Numbered from the stretch's first letter, positions 35,594 to 45,181 are shown. The stretch is DNA of 64,000 nucleotides from Pseudomonas sp. PDM05 (GCF_014851685.1 NZ_JACVAC010000001.1:248001-312000); one strand, 5' to 3'. The notes: generated from the sequence alone by a model not told the origin. A program made the numbers and translations.

Positions 35594-36244
35594 CTAAGCC
35601 GTTGCAGCATGTAACGCCTGGGGATTGGGGTGGAAAAAAACATGTTCCAGCACAGGTCCTACGGCGACTTCACCAATCTCCTCATAGCCCTGGCGTTTAT
35701 AGAACTCCAGATAGCGAGAATTCCCAGTGTCCAGCACCACACCGGATGAGTGTGGGTCTTCGGCGCACCAATTGTGCACCGCCTCCAGCAGTTGCTCGCC
35801 GTAGTGTTTGCCCTGGAATTGCGGGTGAATACCCAACAGCGGCAGCATATGCACCGCCTCGCCGGGCAGACAGGCCAGCACCGCGTGGTGGTAGTCGAGG
35901 TAACGCCGGGTGCCACGCACCCCGGTGCTCAGCCACATGCGGATCTGCCAGGCCCAGCTCTCGGTGATCCCCAGGCGGCGCTGCGGGGGGGCGATCAGCG
36001 CGATGCCGATCAGGCGGTCGTTGACGAACAGGCCGATGGCGGGAAGTTTCTGGAAAAAATGCTGCTTGACCAGTTCACGCACGGTGGCGCGTACCCGCTG
36101 TTCATAACCGGGACGTTCGGCTTCGAAGATGTAGGCGAACGTCGGCTCATGCCGATAGGCCTGGTACAACAGGGAGCGGGCCTCGCGGGAATAGCCGCTG
36201 TTGAGCAGGCGAATTTCGGCGGTGGCAGTGGACGTGTCCGGCAT
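35594..36244 (-). CDS. GNAT-family N-acetyltransferase
   Basis: Protein of 216 residues with a GCN5-related acetyltransferase fold. The acetyl-CoA site is visible as LLGIHPQFQGKHYGEQLL, a Q-x-x-G-x-x-G variant of motif A. Motif B, LDTGNSRYLEFYKRQGYEEIG, lies near the C-terminus. The ATG at 36244 has GGGAG nine bases upstream. The gene is monocistronic and divergent from xthA. The acceptor substrate is unknown. Confidence 0.88.
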   Translation of the reverse strand: MPDTSTATAEIRLLNSGYSREARSLLYQAYRHEPTFAYIFEAERPGYEQRVRATVRELVKQHFFQKLPAIGLFVNDRLIGIALIAPPQRRLGITESWAWQIRMWLSTGVRGTRRYLDYHHAVLACLPGEAVHMLPLLGIHPQFQGKHYGEQLLEAVHNWCAEDPHSSGVVLDTGNSRYLEFYKRQGYEEIGEVAVGPVLEHVFFHPNPQALHAATA

Positions 36245-36414
36245 ACAGTTGATCTCCCTGGGCGCCATTGAAAAGGATGGCGTTCTTATGGGTACGAACC
36301 TACGCGACTCCAGTCGTTCCCAGACATTAGCAGTGCATCCATCCTACCGCCACGCTGGCCCCCGCCCGACTTGTCGGCTAGCATCGCCCTTTTGCCCAGA
36401 CTGGACTGCCGACC

Positions 36415-37227
36415 ATGAAAATCGTCTCCTTCAATATCAATGGGCTGCGCGCCCGCCCACATCAGTTGGCGGCGCTGATTGAAAAGCATCAACCGGATGT
36501 GATCGGCCTGCAGGAAACCAAGGTCCACGACGACCAGTTCCCCCTGGCCGAAGTGCAGGCTCTTGGCTATCACGTGTACTACCACGGCCAAAAAGGCCAC
36601 TACGGCGTGGCCCTGCTTTCGCGCAAGCCGGCGTTGAGCCTGCACAAAGGTTTCGCCAGCGATGAAGAAGATGCCCAGCGCCGTTTTATCTGGGGCACTT
36701 TCGCCGACGAGCACGGCACTCCGATCACCATCATGAACGGCTATTTCCCACAAGGTGAAAGCCGCGACCACCCGACCAAGTTCCCAGCCAAGCAGCGCTT
36801 CTATGAAGACTTGCAACAGCTGCTGGAAAGCCAGTTCAGCAATGACCAGCCGTTGGTGGTGATGGGCGACATCAACATCTCGCCGGAAGACATCGACATC
36901 GGCATCGGCCCGGACAACGCCAAGCGCTGGCTGAAAACCGGCAAGTGCAGCTTCCTGCCGGAAGAGCGTGAGTGGATGGCGCGCCTGAAGAACTGGGGCC
37001 TGGTGGACAGCTTCCGTCACCTGAACCCGGATGTGGCCGATCGTTTCAGCTGGTTCGACTACCGTAGCCGAGGGTTCGAGGATGAGCCCAAGCGCGGGCT
37101 GCGGATTGACGTGATCATGGCCTCCAATGGCTTGCTGTCACGGGTCAAGGATGCGGGGGTGGATTACGAATTGCGCGGGTTGGAAAAGCCGTCTGATCAC
37201 GCACCGATCTGGCTTGAATTGAGCTGA
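36415..37227 (+). CDS. xthA: Exodeoxyribonuclease III
   Basis: DNA-repair nuclease of 270 residues (AP endonuclease, 3'-5' exonuclease). The family motifs appear in order: [54 protein letters not shown] and the C-terminal [12 protein letters not shown]. The metal-binding Glu of QET and the catalytic Asp/His of the last motif are kept. The length is normal. A REP-rich stretch follows it. Confidence 0.96.
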   Translation: MKIVSFNINGLRARPHQLAALIEKHQPDVIGLQETKVHDDQFPLAEVQALGYHVYYHGQKGHYGVALLSRKPALSLHKGFASDEEDAQRRFIWGTFADEHGTPITIMNGYFPQGESRDHPTKFPAKQRFYEDLQQLLESQFSNDQPLVVMGDINISPEDIDIGIGPDNAKRWLKTGKCSFLPEEREWMARLKNWGLVDSFRHLNPDVADRFSWFDYRSRGFEDEPKRGLRIDVIMASNGLLSRVKDAGVDYELRGLEKPSDHAPIWLELS

Positions 37228-37249
37228 TCTCAGGTTGCACCCAGGCAAC

Positions 37250-37365
37250 CCGTGGGAGCGGGCGGGTGTGGGAGATTCTATGGTGGAGGGCAACATCTCC
37301 ACCAACAGTACCGCCGCCTTCGCAGCCTCGCTAAAGCTCGACAACTACCACAGGGGATTGGCAGT
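37250..37365. repeat. Degenerate extragenic repeat
   Basis: It begins GTGGGAGCGGGCGGGTG and ends CTCGACAACTACCACAGGGG, resembling eroded arms of a Pseudomonas extragenic palindrome. With the intact REP that follows, it fills the gap between xthA and the next gene; no coding sequence is supported here. Confidence 0.45.
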
Positions 37366-37415
37366 GCCTGGGCGATCTCCAGCCGAGCGCCTATTGAGCA
37401 TCAACACCACTCAAC

Positions 37416-37504
37416 TGTGGGAGCGGGCTTGCCCGCGAATGCGGTGGGTCCGTCAGTGCATATTTTTCTGACATTGCGCTTTCGCGGGCAAGCCCGCTCC
37501 CACA
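37416..37504. repeat. REP/BIME palindromic element
   Basis: The left arm TGTGGGAGCGGGCTTGCCCG and inverse right arm CGGGCAAGCCCGCTCCCACA are separated by about 50 bases. It lies in the intergenic region before the PstS/OmpA gene. Confidence 0.9.
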
Positions 37505-37590
37505 TTTTCGCCCTGTGAACACCTGTCATATTTACGCAATCTTACTGACTTATTCTCGCGGCACTCCCTTTGGCCCAAGAAGGTGCCGGC

Positions 37591-38922
37591 ATGCGGCTGC
37601 GCGCTCTGTTCCTGCTGACTCTGTTTCCCCTCCACGCGGTGTGCGCCGCCCTGCCCGTTCCCGATCAAGGCCCTGCTTTGCGCATCCAGGGCTCCAACAC
37701 CATTGGCGCGGCACTGGGGCCGGCGTTGGTCAAGGGGTTGATGGAGCACCAGGGCTTGCAAGCGGTGCACAGCGAACCCGGCGACGGCGCCAATGAGCTG
37801 CGGGTGCTGGGCAAGAATCGCCAAGGCAAAACCGTATTGATCGAGATCGCCGCCCACGGCTCCAGCACCGGGTTTGCCGCGCTGAAAAAATCCAGCGCCG
37901 ACCTGGCCGCGTCATCCCGCCCGATCAAGGACAGCGAACTGGTCGACCTCGAGCCCCTCGGCGACCTGAAAAGCCCCGACGCCGAGCAGGTCATCGCCAT
38001 CGACGGCCTGGCCATCATCCTCAACCCACAGAACCCGTTGGCCAGCCTGAGCACCGAGCAACTGGCGCAGATCTTCAACGGTGAAGTGACCTCCTGGGAG
38101 GCCTTGGGCGGTGTCGGCGGCGCCATTCATTTATATGCGCGGGATGACCAGTCCGGCACCTACGACACCTTCAAGGAACTGGTGCTGCGCCTGCGCGGCA
38201 AACCGCTGGCGGCTTCGGCCAAACGCTTCGAGTCCAGTGAACAGCTGTCCGATGCCGTGAGTCAGGACCCCCAGGGTATCGGCTTTATCGGCCTGCCCTA
38301 TGTGCGCCAGGCCAAGGCCGTGGCGATTGTCGATGGTGACTCGCAGTCGATGTTGCCGCTCAACAGCCTGATCGCCACCGAGGACTACCCACTGTCGCGC
38401 CGACTGTTTTTCTATCTGCCGCCGTCCAGCCATAACCCGTGGGCCAAGGCGCTGGTGGACTTTAGCCAGAGCAGCAAGGGCCAGGCGATTGTCGCCGCCA
38501 ACGGGTTTATCGCGCAGCAGGTGCAGGCGATGGCCGTGGAACCGCGCCCGTCGATGCCTGAGGACTATCAACGCATCGCCCGTGAAGCCCAGCGCCTGAC
38601 CGTGAACTTTCGTTTCGAAGAAGGCAGCGCCAGCCTGGACAACAAGGCACGCCAGGATTTGCAGCGAGTGGTGGCGTATCTCAAAGGCCACGACAAGCTC
38701 GACCGCCAAGTCACCCTGGTGGGCTTTGGCGATGCCAAGAATGACCCGCAGCGTGCGGCGCTGCTGTCGAAGTTGCGGGGCATGGCGGTGCGGCGCGAGC
38801 TGGTCAAGAGCGGCGTGGTGCTGAGGGATATTCGCGGGTTTGGCGCGCAGATGCCGGTGGCGGCGAATACGGCGGATGAGGGCCGGATCAAGAATCGGCG
38901 AGTGGAGGTTTGGGTGTATTGA
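37591..38922 (+). CDS. Phosphate-binding-like (PstS type) protein fused to an OmpA domain
   Basis: Exported protein of 443 residues. A signal peptide (MRLRALFLLTLFPLHAVCA) is followed by a PBP-like-2 domain resembling PstS: IQGSNTIGAALGPAL, SSRPIKDSELVDL, IFNGEVTSWEALGG and YARDDQSGTYDTFKELVL. The last ~120 residues form an OmpA-like peptidoglycan-binding domain (VNFRFEEGSASLDNKARQDL to the final NRRVEVWVY). The ATG at 37591 has AGAAGG eight bases upstream; an in-frame Met seven codons earlier gives a poor signal peptide. The fusion would hold a ligand-binding domain at the cell wall. No transporter genes are nearby, so phosphate uptake is not implied. Confidence 0.85.
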   Translation: MRLRALFLLTLFPLHAVCAALPVPDQGPALRIQGSNTIGAALGPALVKGLMEHQGLQAVHSEPGDGANELRVLGKNRQGKTVLIEIAAHGSSTGFAALKKSSADLAASSRPIKDSELVDLEPLGDLKSPDAEQVIAIDGLAIILNPQNPLASLSTEQLAQIFNGEVTSWEALGGVGGAIHLYARDDQSGTYDTFKELVLRLRGKPLAASAKRFESSEQLSDAVSQDPQGIGFIGLPYVRQAKAVAIVDGDSQSMLPLNSLIATEDYPLSRRLFFYLPPSSHNPWAKALVDFSQSSKGQAIVAANGFIAQQVQAMAVEPRPSMPEDYQRIAREAQRLTVNFRFEEGSASLDNKARQDLQRVVAYLKGHDKLDRQVTLVGFGDAKNDPQRAALLSKLRGMAVRRELVKSGVVLRDIRGFGAQMPVAANTADEGRIKNRRVEVWVY

Positions 38923-38956
38923 GGCTTGGGGATGGTGTTGTAGCGACTGGCCTCAT

Positions 38957-39031
38957 CGCGGGCAAGCCCGCTCCCACATTTTGAATGTGTTCACAAATCA
39001 AAGTGTGGGAGCGGGCTTGCTCGCGAATGCA
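38957..39031. repeat. Two REP half-units in reversed order
   Basis: GCGGGCAAGCCCGCTCCCACA (38958-38978) comes first, and TGTGGGAGCGGGCTTGCTCG begins at 39004. The outer ends thus face each other, the opposite of the usual element. This suggests two neighbouring REP elements that each lost the distal half. Confidence 0.75.
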
Positions 39032-39047
39032 GGCGACTCGGTCCTAC

Positions 39048-40277
39048 TTACTGCCCGCTGCGCATCAACTCCCGGGGCACATACTTGCCAATCTCGAACT
39101 CGCCAATCGCCGCCCGGTGCACTTCATCCGGCCCATCGGCCAGGCGCAGGGTGCGTTGCATGGCGTACATGTAGGCCAGCGGGAAGTCGTTGGACACCCC
39201 CGCACCGCCATGGATCTGGATCGCGCGGTCGATCACCTTCAACGCCACGTTCGGCGCCACCACCTTGATCTGGGCGATTTCGCTTTTCGCCACTTTGTTG
39301 CCCACGGTGTCCATCATGTACGCCGCCTTCAAGGTCAGCAGGCGTGCCATGTCGATCTCCATGCGTGAGTCGGCAATCTTGTCGATATTGCCGCCCAGGC
39401 GCGCCAATGGCTTGCCGAACGCGGTACGGCTGACCGAGCGTTTGCACATCAATTCCAATGCGCGCTCGGCCATGCCGATGGAGCGCATGCAGTGGTGGAT
39501 ACGGCCTGGGCCAAGGCGGCCTTGGGCGATTTCGAAGCCGCGACCTTCGCCGAGCAGGACGTTTTCGTACGGAACCCGCACGTTGTCGAACAGCACTTCG
39601 GCGTGGCCGTGGGGGGCGTCGTCGTAGCCGAATACCGGCAGCGGGCGCACGATCTTCACGCCAGGGGTGTCCACCGGCACCAGGATCATCGAATGCTGCT
39701 GGTGGCGCGGTGCGTCGGGGTTGCTCAAGCCCATGAAGATCAGGATCTTGCAGCGCGGATCACAGGCGCCGGAGGTCCACCATTTCTTGCCGTTGATCAC
39801 CCATTGGTCGCCCTGGCGCTCGGCGCGGGCGGCCATGTTGGTGGCGTCGGATGAGGCCACGTCCGGTTCGGTCATGGCGAAGGCCGAGCGGATCTCACCG
39901 CGCAGCAGGGGTTGCAGCCAGCGTTGTTTCTGCTCTTCGTTGGCGTAGCGCACCAGCACTTCCATGTTGCCGGTGTCGGGGGCGGAGCAGTTGAACGGCT
40001 CCGGACCCAGCAGGGAGCGGCCCATGATTTCGGCCAATGGCGCGTATTCGAGGTTGGTCAGGCCGGCACCCAGCTCGGATTCCGGCAGGAACAGGTTCCA
40101 CAGGCCTTCGGCTTTGGCCTTGGCTTTCAGCTCTTCCATGATCGCGGTGGGCTGCCAGCGGTCGCCTTCGCTGACCTGGCGTTCGAACACCGGCTCGGCG
40201 GGGTAAACGTATGCATCCATAAACGCAGTGACGCGTTCACGCAGTTCCTGAACCTTGGGCGAATAGGCGAAATCCAT
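39048..40277 (-). CDS. Acyl-CoA dehydrogenase (ACAD10/11-like)
   Basis: FAD-dependent enzyme of 409 residues that introduces a 2,3 double bond into an acyl-CoA. Visible elements are the FAD/substrate segment [17 protein letters not shown] and the signatures [22 protein letters not shown] and [16 protein letters not shown]. The C-terminal [15 protein letters not shown] is typical of the long-chain or branched ACAD11-like group. It is divergent from a LysR regulator, which may control it. The true acyl substrate is not evident. Confidence 0.9.
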   Translation of the reverse strand: MDFAYSPKVQELRERVTAFMDAYVYPAEPVFERQVSEGDRWQPTAIMEELKAKAKAEGLWNLFLPESELGAGLTNLEYAPLAEIMGRSLLGPEPFNCSAPDTGNMEVLVRYANEEQKQRWLQPLLRGEIRSAFAMTEPDVASSDATNMAARAERQGDQWVINGKKWWTSGACDPRCKILIFMGLSNPDAPRHQQHSMILVPVDTPGVKIVRPLPVFGYDDAPHGHAEVLFDNVRVPYENVLLGEGRGFEIAQGRLGPGRIHHCMRSIGMAERALELMCKRSVSRTAFGKPLARLGGNIDKIADSRMEIDMARLLTLKAAYMMDTVGNKVAKSEIAQIKVVAPNVALKVIDRAIQIHGGAGVSNDFPLAYMYAMQRTLRLADGPDEVHRAAIGEFEIGKYVPRELMRSGQ

Positions 40278-40428
40278 GAGCAGCTCCCTTCTCTGAGAGG
40301 TTGTTTAGGTCATGCAATCGATGCTAGAACAGCGTTGATAATTTACCTAGCCTATTCTCGGCGTGTATTAACATTCATCACCGATATATGATCGACGTAT
40401 GACCACCTAACAATAAGAGCGCAACGAA

Positions 40429-41364
40429 ATGAATCTGAGCAAGGTCGACCTCAACCTCTTTATCGTCTTCGACGCGATCTACACCGAAGCCAACCTGACC
40501 CGCGCCGGGCAGATCGTGGGCATCACCCAGCCGGCGGTGTCCAACGCCCTGGCGCGTCTGCGCGAGACCTTCAACGACCCGCTGTTCGTGCGCACCGCCC
40601 AGGGCATGGTGCCCACACCGATGGCACAGAACATCATCGGCCCGGTGCGCAATGCGCTGTCGTTGTTGCGGGTGTCGGTGCAGGAAAGCCGCATCTTCAA
40701 CCCGCAGCAAGCGGCCAAGACCTACCGCATCAGCATGACCGACCTCACCGAAGCGGTGATTTTGCCGCCGCTGTTCCAGCGCCTGCGCCGCCTGGCACCC
40801 ACGGTGGTGATCGAGAGTTTCCTGTCCAAACGCCGCGAAACCACCAAGGAGCTGGCTGCCGGGCGTCTGGATTTCGCCGTGGACGCGCCACTCAACACCG
40901 ACCCCCAGGTGCGCCACGTCAAGCTGATGGAAGACCGCTACGTGTGCGCGATGCGCAAGGGCCACCCGCTGGCGGGCAAGGACAAGCTGACCCTGGATGA
41001 TTACCTGGGGCTGACCCACATTCATATCTCCAGCCGCCGCAACGGTTTGGGCCATGTGGACCTGGCACTGGGCAAGATGGGCTTGCAACGCAAGATCGCC
41101 CTGCGTTCCCAGCATTATTTGATGGCGTCGCAGGTGTTGCAGCAGACCGACATGGTCATGACCGTGCCCGAACGCTTCGCTCGCCGTCATGAATTGCACT
41201 GGTTCAACCTGCCGGTGAACGACGTGCCGCCGGTGGAAACCCATCTTTACTGGCACGAAAGCACTGACCAGGACCCGGCGAACCGCTGGATGCGCGAGCA
41301 GATGATCGAGTTGTGCCAGCAAGTGACGGCGCACGAAAAGAAATTGGATGGCAAGCAGGCTTGA
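40429..41364 (+). CDS. LysR-family transcriptional regulator
   Basis: Regulator of 311 residues. The N-terminal winged helix (VDLNLFIVFDAIYTEANLTRAG, ITQPAVSNALARLRETF, DPLFVRTAQGMVPTPMA) is a clear LysR DNA-binding domain of the NodD/LeuO-like subgroup. The rest is a periplasmic-binding-protein-like effector domain. It is transcribed divergently from the acyl-CoA dehydrogenase with a 151-base gap, the usual arrangement for a LysR regulator and its target. The ligand is unknown. Confidence 0.92.
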   Translation: MNLSKVDLNLFIVFDAIYTEANLTRAGQIVGITQPAVSNALARLRETFNDPLFVRTAQGMVPTPMAQNIIGPVRNALSLLRVSVQESRIFNPQQAAKTYRISMTDLTEAVILPPLFQRLRRLAPTVVIESFLSKRRETTKELAAGRLDFAVDAPLNTDPQVRHVKLMEDRYVCAMRKGHPLAGKDKLTLDDYLGLTHIHISSRRNGLGHVDLALGKMGLQRKIALRSQHYLMASQVLQQTDMVMTVPERFARRHELHWFNLPVNDVPPVETHLYWHESTDQDPANRWMREQMIELCQQVTAHEKKLDGKQA

Positions 41365-41406
41365 GTGGTCTTTTTGTGGCAAGCGCTCTTGCTACGGACG
41401 GCGACC

Positions 41407-41428
41407 TGCTTGACGTTAACGTCAAGCA
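41407..41428 (+). promoter_or_regulatory. Perfect palindrome, LiuR operator candidate at its own promoter
   Basis: A perfect 22-base inverted repeat with core TTGACGTTAACGTCAA. Its left half supplies a -35-like TTGACG (41410-41415), with TAGCTT (41434-41439) about 18 bases further on as a weak -10. A long spacer with the operator inside is typical of MerR-family control. It lies 42 bases before liuR. Confidence 0.7.
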
Positions 41429-41469
41429 GCCATTAGCTTAGCGTCCAAGACTTCTTCCTGGGCACCGCC

Positions 41470-41862
41470 ATGAGTACCACCTACAGCATCTCCGACCTCG
41501 CCCGCGAGCTCGACATCACCACCCGCGCCATTCGCTTCTATGAAGAACAAGGTCTGCTGGCCCCGGAACGCCGGGGCCAGGAGCGCATCTACTCGGCGCG
41601 GGACAAGGTCAGCCTCAAGCTGATCCTGCGTGGCAAGCGTATCGGCTTTTCCCTGGCCGAATGCCGCGAACTGATCGAACTCTACGACCCCACCAGCGGC
41701 AACCACATCCAACTCAACAGCATGCTCAGCAAGATCGCCGAGCGCCGTGAGCAGTTGGAGCAGCAACTGCTGGACATCGAACAGATGAAACTGGAACTGG
41801 ACACCGCCGAAGAGCGTTGCACCCAGGCCCTGGCCCACACCATGAGCCAGGTTGGCCATTGA
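41470..41862 (+). CDS. liuR: MerR-family regulator of leucine/isovalerate catabolism
   Basis: Regulator of 130 residues. The MerR helix-turn-helix is visible as YSISDLARELDITTRAIRFYEEQGLLAPERRG, followed by RIYSARDKVSLKLILRGKRIGFSLAECRELIELYD. The C-terminus is a coiled coil (about residues 85-120) without metal-binding Cys, consistent with LiuR rather than a metal sensor. It is followed after 16 bases by liuE, and the remaining liu genes lie at 45248-50773. In P. aeruginosa LiuR controls liuABCDE. Confidence 0.92.
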   Translation: MSTTYSISDLARELDITTRAIRFYEEQGLLAPERRGQERIYSARDKVSLKLILRGKRIGFSLAECRELIELYDPTSGNHIQLNSMLSKIAERREQLEQQLLDIEQMKLELDTAEERCTQALAHTMSQVGH

Positions 41863-41878
41863 CCAGAAGGTAACTGCC

Positions 41879-42778
41879 ATGTCCCTCCCCTCCCATGTGC
41901 GCCTGGTGGAAGTCGGCCCGCGCGACGGTTTGCAGAATGAAGCCCAGCCGATCAGCGTGGCCGACAAGGTCCAACTGGTGGACGCGTTAAGCGCCGCAGG
42001 CTTGAGCTATATCGAAGTCGGCAGCTTTGTCTCGCCCAAATGGGTGCCGCAGATGGCCGGGTCGGCCGAGGTGTTCGCGCAGATCCAGCGCAAGCCCGGC
42101 GTAACCTACGGCGCGCTCGCGCCGAACCTGCGTGGTTTTGACGATGCGCTGGCCGCGGGGGTGAAGGAAGTCGCAGTGTTCGCGGCGGCATCCGAGGCGT
42201 TTTCCCAGCGCAATATCAACTGTTCCATCAGCGAGAGCCTGGAACGTTTCGCGCCGATCATGGCCGCGGCCAAACAGCACGGCATCAGCGTGCGTGGTTA
42301 TGTGTCGTGCGTGCTGGGCTGCCCTTACGAGGGCGAGATTGCGCCGGAGCAAGTCGCCGCGGTCGCACGGGAGTTGTATGCCATGGGCTGCTACGAGGTG
42401 TCCCTGGGCGACACCATCGGCACCGGCACGGCGGGGGCCACGCGGCGGTTGTTCGAGGTGGTCGGCGCGCAGGTGCCACGGGACAAGCTGGCCGGGCATT
42501 TCCATGACACCTATGGGCAGGCTGTCGCGAACATCTACGCCAGCCTGCTGGAAGGGGTCCATGTGTTCGACAGCTCTATCGCGGGCCTCGGTGGCTGCCC
42601 CTACGCCAAGGGCGCCAGTGGTAACGTCGCCACCGAAGATGTGCTGTACCTGCTCAACGGCCTGGGTATCAACACCGGTATCGACCTGCAGGCATTGATT
42701 CGCGCGGGTGAGCAAATCAGCCACGTGCTGGGTCGGCCGACGGGGTCGCGAGTAGCCAAGGCGCGTAGGGCCAGTTGA
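41879..42778 (+). CDS. liuE: Hydroxymethylglutaryl-CoA lyase
   Basis: Protein of 299 residues that splits HMG-CoA into acetyl-CoA and acetoacetate, the last step of leucine breakdown. The catalytic metal motif VEVGPRDGLQNE starts near residue 8. The active-site Cys loop GLGGCPYAKGASGNVATEDV is present, together with GHFHDTYGQAVANIY. The ATG at 41879 has AGAAGG eight bases upstream; the frame opens earlier inside liuR. It forms a two-gene unit with liuR, whereas in P. aeruginosa liuE follows liuD. Confidence 0.95.
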   Translation: MSLPSHVRLVEVGPRDGLQNEAQPISVADKVQLVDALSAAGLSYIEVGSFVSPKWVPQMAGSAEVFAQIQRKPGVTYGALAPNLRGFDDALAAGVKEVAVFAAASEAFSQRNINCSISESLERFAPIMAAAKQHGISVRGYVSCVLGCPYEGEIAPEQVAAVARELYAMGCYEVSLGDTIGTGTAGATRRLFEVVGAQVPRDKLAGHFHDTYGQAVANIYASLLEGVHVFDSSIAGLGGCPYAKGASGNVATEDVLYLLNGLGINTGIDLQALIRAGEQISHVLGRPTGSRVAKARRAS

Positions 42779-42911
42779 GTAGCGTAGCCGTGACAATGTG
42801 TTACCGCCCGACTACACATCGAGTAACACGGGAACATATTTTGTCGCATTAGCCGTAGGCTGTTGCCCACACAAAAAACCAAGTCATTGATTTTAAAGGA
42901 TTTTCAAAAGT

Positions 42912-42927
42912 TGGCACGGCTCCTGCT
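42912..42927 (+). promoter_or_regulatory. Sigma-54 (RpoN) promoter of the Crc-type sRNA
   Basis: TGGCACGGCTCCTGCT matches the -24/-12 consensus TGGCACG-N4-TTGCT with one difference. Transcription should start about 11 bases downstream, near 42937. The CbrAB system activates such promoters for CrcZ-type RNAs in Pseudomonas. Confidence 0.85.
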
Positions 42928-42936
42928 ATCTCTATG

Positions 42937-43310
42937 GCATAACAAGAATAAAAAGCGCCAAACCTAATAAAAATAAGACGAAACGACTCTGACATAACAA
43001 AAACAACACGGCAGAGACGCAGCTAACAGATTTTTTTGGAGAAGATGTGCTTCGCAGGGAACGGCATCGCCGAAACCCGCGACCAGTAGAGAACAATAAA
43101 ACTACCTTCAGGTAGCTACCCACTGGTTGGATCGCGTACGAAGAAGCAGATCAGCGCTCAAAAAAATACGTTTGCTCTTGACCCCGGATGGGGGTCGCCA
43201 AAAACAGCGGTAAAGGGTAACGGTTACCAAAAACAACAATAGACCGCCCCTCAATAATAAAAAAAGAGCACGTAACGACAAATTAAAGGGGACCTTTGGG
43301 TCCCCTTTGT
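42937..43310 (+). ncRNA. CrcZ/CrcY/CrcX-type small RNA (Hfq-Crc antagonist)
   Basis: Untranslated stretch of about 370 bases between a sigma-54 promoter and a strong hairpin (AAAGGGGACC 43285-43294, GGTCCCCTTT 43299-43308). It holds many A-rich motifs of the AANAANAA type that bind Hfq-Crc: AACAAGAATAAA (42941), CTAATAAAAATAAG, AACAAAAACAACA, GAACAATAAAAC, CCAAAAACAACAATAG and CAATAATAAAA. Promoter type, length and motif density match the CrcZ family, which relieves catabolite repression. CrcZ itself lies next to cbrB, so this is more likely CrcY or CrcX. The exact 5' end is an estimate. Confidence 0.85.
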
Positions 43311-43356
43311 GCTTTCTGCGATTCAGCGATTTGCCTGACACCGCGCTATTCAAAAT

Positions 43357-43444
43357 GTGGGAGCGGGCTTGCCCGCGAAAGCGGCGGATCAGGCAACACA
43401 CCTGTAGCTGACAGACCGCTATCGCAGGCAAGCCAGCTCCCACA
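43357..43444. repeat. REP/BIME palindromic element
   Basis: The left arm TGTGGGAGCGGGCTTGCCCG and right arm GGCAAGCCAGCTCCCACA are separated by about 50 bases. It separates the Crc-type RNA from the convergent acyl-CoA synthetase gene. Confidence 0.9.
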
Positions 43445-43451
43445 TTGAGCC

Positions 43452-45095
43452 TCACTGCGACGGGGGCTGCATGCGCAACTCTTGCATCGAAATCTCGCGC
43501 ATCCGGAATTTCTGGATCTTGCCCGTCACCGTCATCGGAAACTCATCCACGAATTTGAAATGCCTGGGCGTCTTGAAGTGCGCAATGCGGCCCTTGCACC
43601 AGGTTTGCAGCTCCAGCGCGTTGGCCACATGGCCGGGATGAAACTTGACCCAAGCGACGATCTCTTCGCCGTATCGCTCGTCGGGAATGCCGATGACCTG
43701 CACGTCTGCCACCGCCGGATGGGTGAAGAAAAACTCCTCAAGCTCACGCGGATACACGTTCTCTCCGCCACGAATGATCATGTCCTTGTTGCGCCCGGCG
43801 ATGCACACGTAGCCGTGGGCGTCCATGCTTGCCAGGTCGCCCGTATGCATCCAGCCAGCGTCGTCGATCGCTTCGCGGGTGGCGTCGGGATTGTGCCAGT
43901 AGCCGAGCATGACGCTGTAGCCACGGGTGCAGAGTTCGCCGATCTCACCGCGCGCAACCGTGTTGCCGTCGGCGTCGATGATCTTGCTTTCCAGTTGTGG
44001 CTGGGTGCGGCCAACCGTGGTCACGCGGCGCTCCAGGTCGTCATCCGCACCGGTTTGCAAAGACACCGGGCTGGTTTCAGTCATGCCGTAGGCTATCTGC
44101 ACCTCGCTCATGTGCATCTCGCTGATCACCCGGCGCATCACTTCGATGGGGCAGGTGGCGCCGGCCATGATGCCGGTGCGCAGGGTGGACAGATCAAAGT
44201 CGCCAAGCTGCGGATGATCGAGCATGGCGATGAACATGGTGGGCACGCCATACAAGCCGGTGGCACTTTCTTCGGCGACGGCAGTCAGGGTCAACAGCGG
44301 GTCGAAGCCATCATTCGGGTAGATCATGGTGGTGCCATGGGTGATGCAGCCCAGGTTGCCCATGACCATGCCGAAACAGTGATACAGCGGCACAGGGATC
44401 ACCAGGCGATCCTGCGCGGTCAGGCCCAGGCTTTCGCCGACCATGTAGCCATTATTGAGGATGTTGTGGTGACAGAGGGTGGCACCCTTGGGAAAACCGG
44501 TGGTGCCGGAGGTGTACTGGATATTCACGGCCTGATCGAAGCGCAGGCTGGCCTGGCGAGAGTGCAACTGTTCGGGCGGGATACCTGCCCCGAGCGCCGC
44601 CAACTGCGACCACGGCAGGAATCCCGACGGCGGGCTGGGGTCGAGACTGATCATGCCACGCAGGTCCGGCTTCAAATCCTGCAGCATCCCGTGGTAATCG
44701 GAGGTCTTGAACGCCCCGGCGCACACCAGCCACTGACAGCCGGATTGCTTGAGCACGTATTCCAACTCGCTACTGCGATAGGCCGGGTTGATGTTGACCA
44801 GGATCACGCCCAGCTTGGCGCTGGCGATCTGGCTGATGCACCACTCGGCGCAATTGGGCGCCCAGATCCCCAGGCGGTCGCCGGTCTGCATGCCCAGGGC
44901 GAGGAAGGCCCGGGCGTGCAGGTCAACGGTTTCAGCGAGTTGGCGCCAGGTGTAGCGACGTTGTTGATGGCGCACTACCAGGGCTTCGCCATCGGGAAAC
45001 TGTGCAGCGGTTTGATCAAAGGCCTGGCCAATCGTCATGGCCAGCAAGGTCTTGTCCTGAGAACCGCGGCTGTAGCTCAGATTCGGTTGTTCCAT
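43452..45095 (-). CDS. Acyl-CoA synthetase (AMP-binding) of the liu locus
   Basis: Protein of 547 residues of the ANL superfamily that activates a carboxylic acid to its CoA thioester through an acyl-adenylate. Motifs in order are [13 protein letters not shown] (P-loop), [23 protein letters not shown] and the C-terminal catalytic Lys region [11 protein letters not shown]. It is divergent from liuA, and palindromes in the shared promoter match those upstream of liuR. It may therefore supply isovaleryl-CoA or a related branched acyl-CoA to the liu pathway; the substrate is inferred from context only. Confidence 0.9.
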   Translation of the reverse strand: MEQPNLSYSRGSQDKTLLAMTIGQAFDQTAAQFPDGEALVVRHQQRRYTWRQLAETVDLHARAFLALGMQTGDRLGIWAPNCAEWCISQIASAKLGVILVNINPAYRSSELEYVLKQSGCQWLVCAGAFKTSDYHGMLQDLKPDLRGMISLDPSPPSGFLPWSQLAALGAGIPPEQLHSRQASLRFDQAVNIQYTSGTTGFPKGATLCHHNILNNGYMVGESLGLTAQDRLVIPVPLYHCFGMVMGNLGCITHGTTMIYPNDGFDPLLTLTAVAEESATGLYGVPTMFIAMLDHPQLGDFDLSTLRTGIMAGATCPIEVMRRVISEMHMSEVQIAYGMTETSPVSLQTGADDDLERRVTTVGRTQPQLESKIIDADGNTVARGEIGELCTRGYSVMLGYWHNPDATREAIDDAGWMHTGDLASMDAHGYVCIAGRNKDMIIRGGENVYPRELEEFFFTHPAVADVQVIGIPDERYGEEIVAWVKFHPGHVANALELQTWCKGRIAHFKTPRHFKFVDEFPMTVTGKIQKFRMREISMQELRMQPPSQ

Positions 45096-45123
45096 AACGA
45101 CCCCTATTGTCTTTTTTGTTAGG

Positions 45124-45181
45124 TTGACGTTTACGTAAACTACGATTGACAGCGCCTTAACGCAAGCTTACGTTAACGTAA
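45124..45181. promoter_or_regulatory. Divergent promoter region with two LiuR-like palindromes
   Basis: GTTTACGTAAAC (45129-45140) and TTACGTTAACGTAA (45168-45181) are perfect palindromes that share the TTACGT/ACGTAA arms with the one upstream of liuR. TTGACA at 45146-45151 could be the -35 for liuA. One palindrome is nearer to each divergent gene, so each promoter may have its own operator. Confidence 0.65.

Noticed and set aside
43482..45122. Long plus-strand frame opposite the acyl-CoA synthetase gene
   Set aside because: It mirrors the codons of a gene with complete AMP-binding motifs; the antisense product has no recognisable features.
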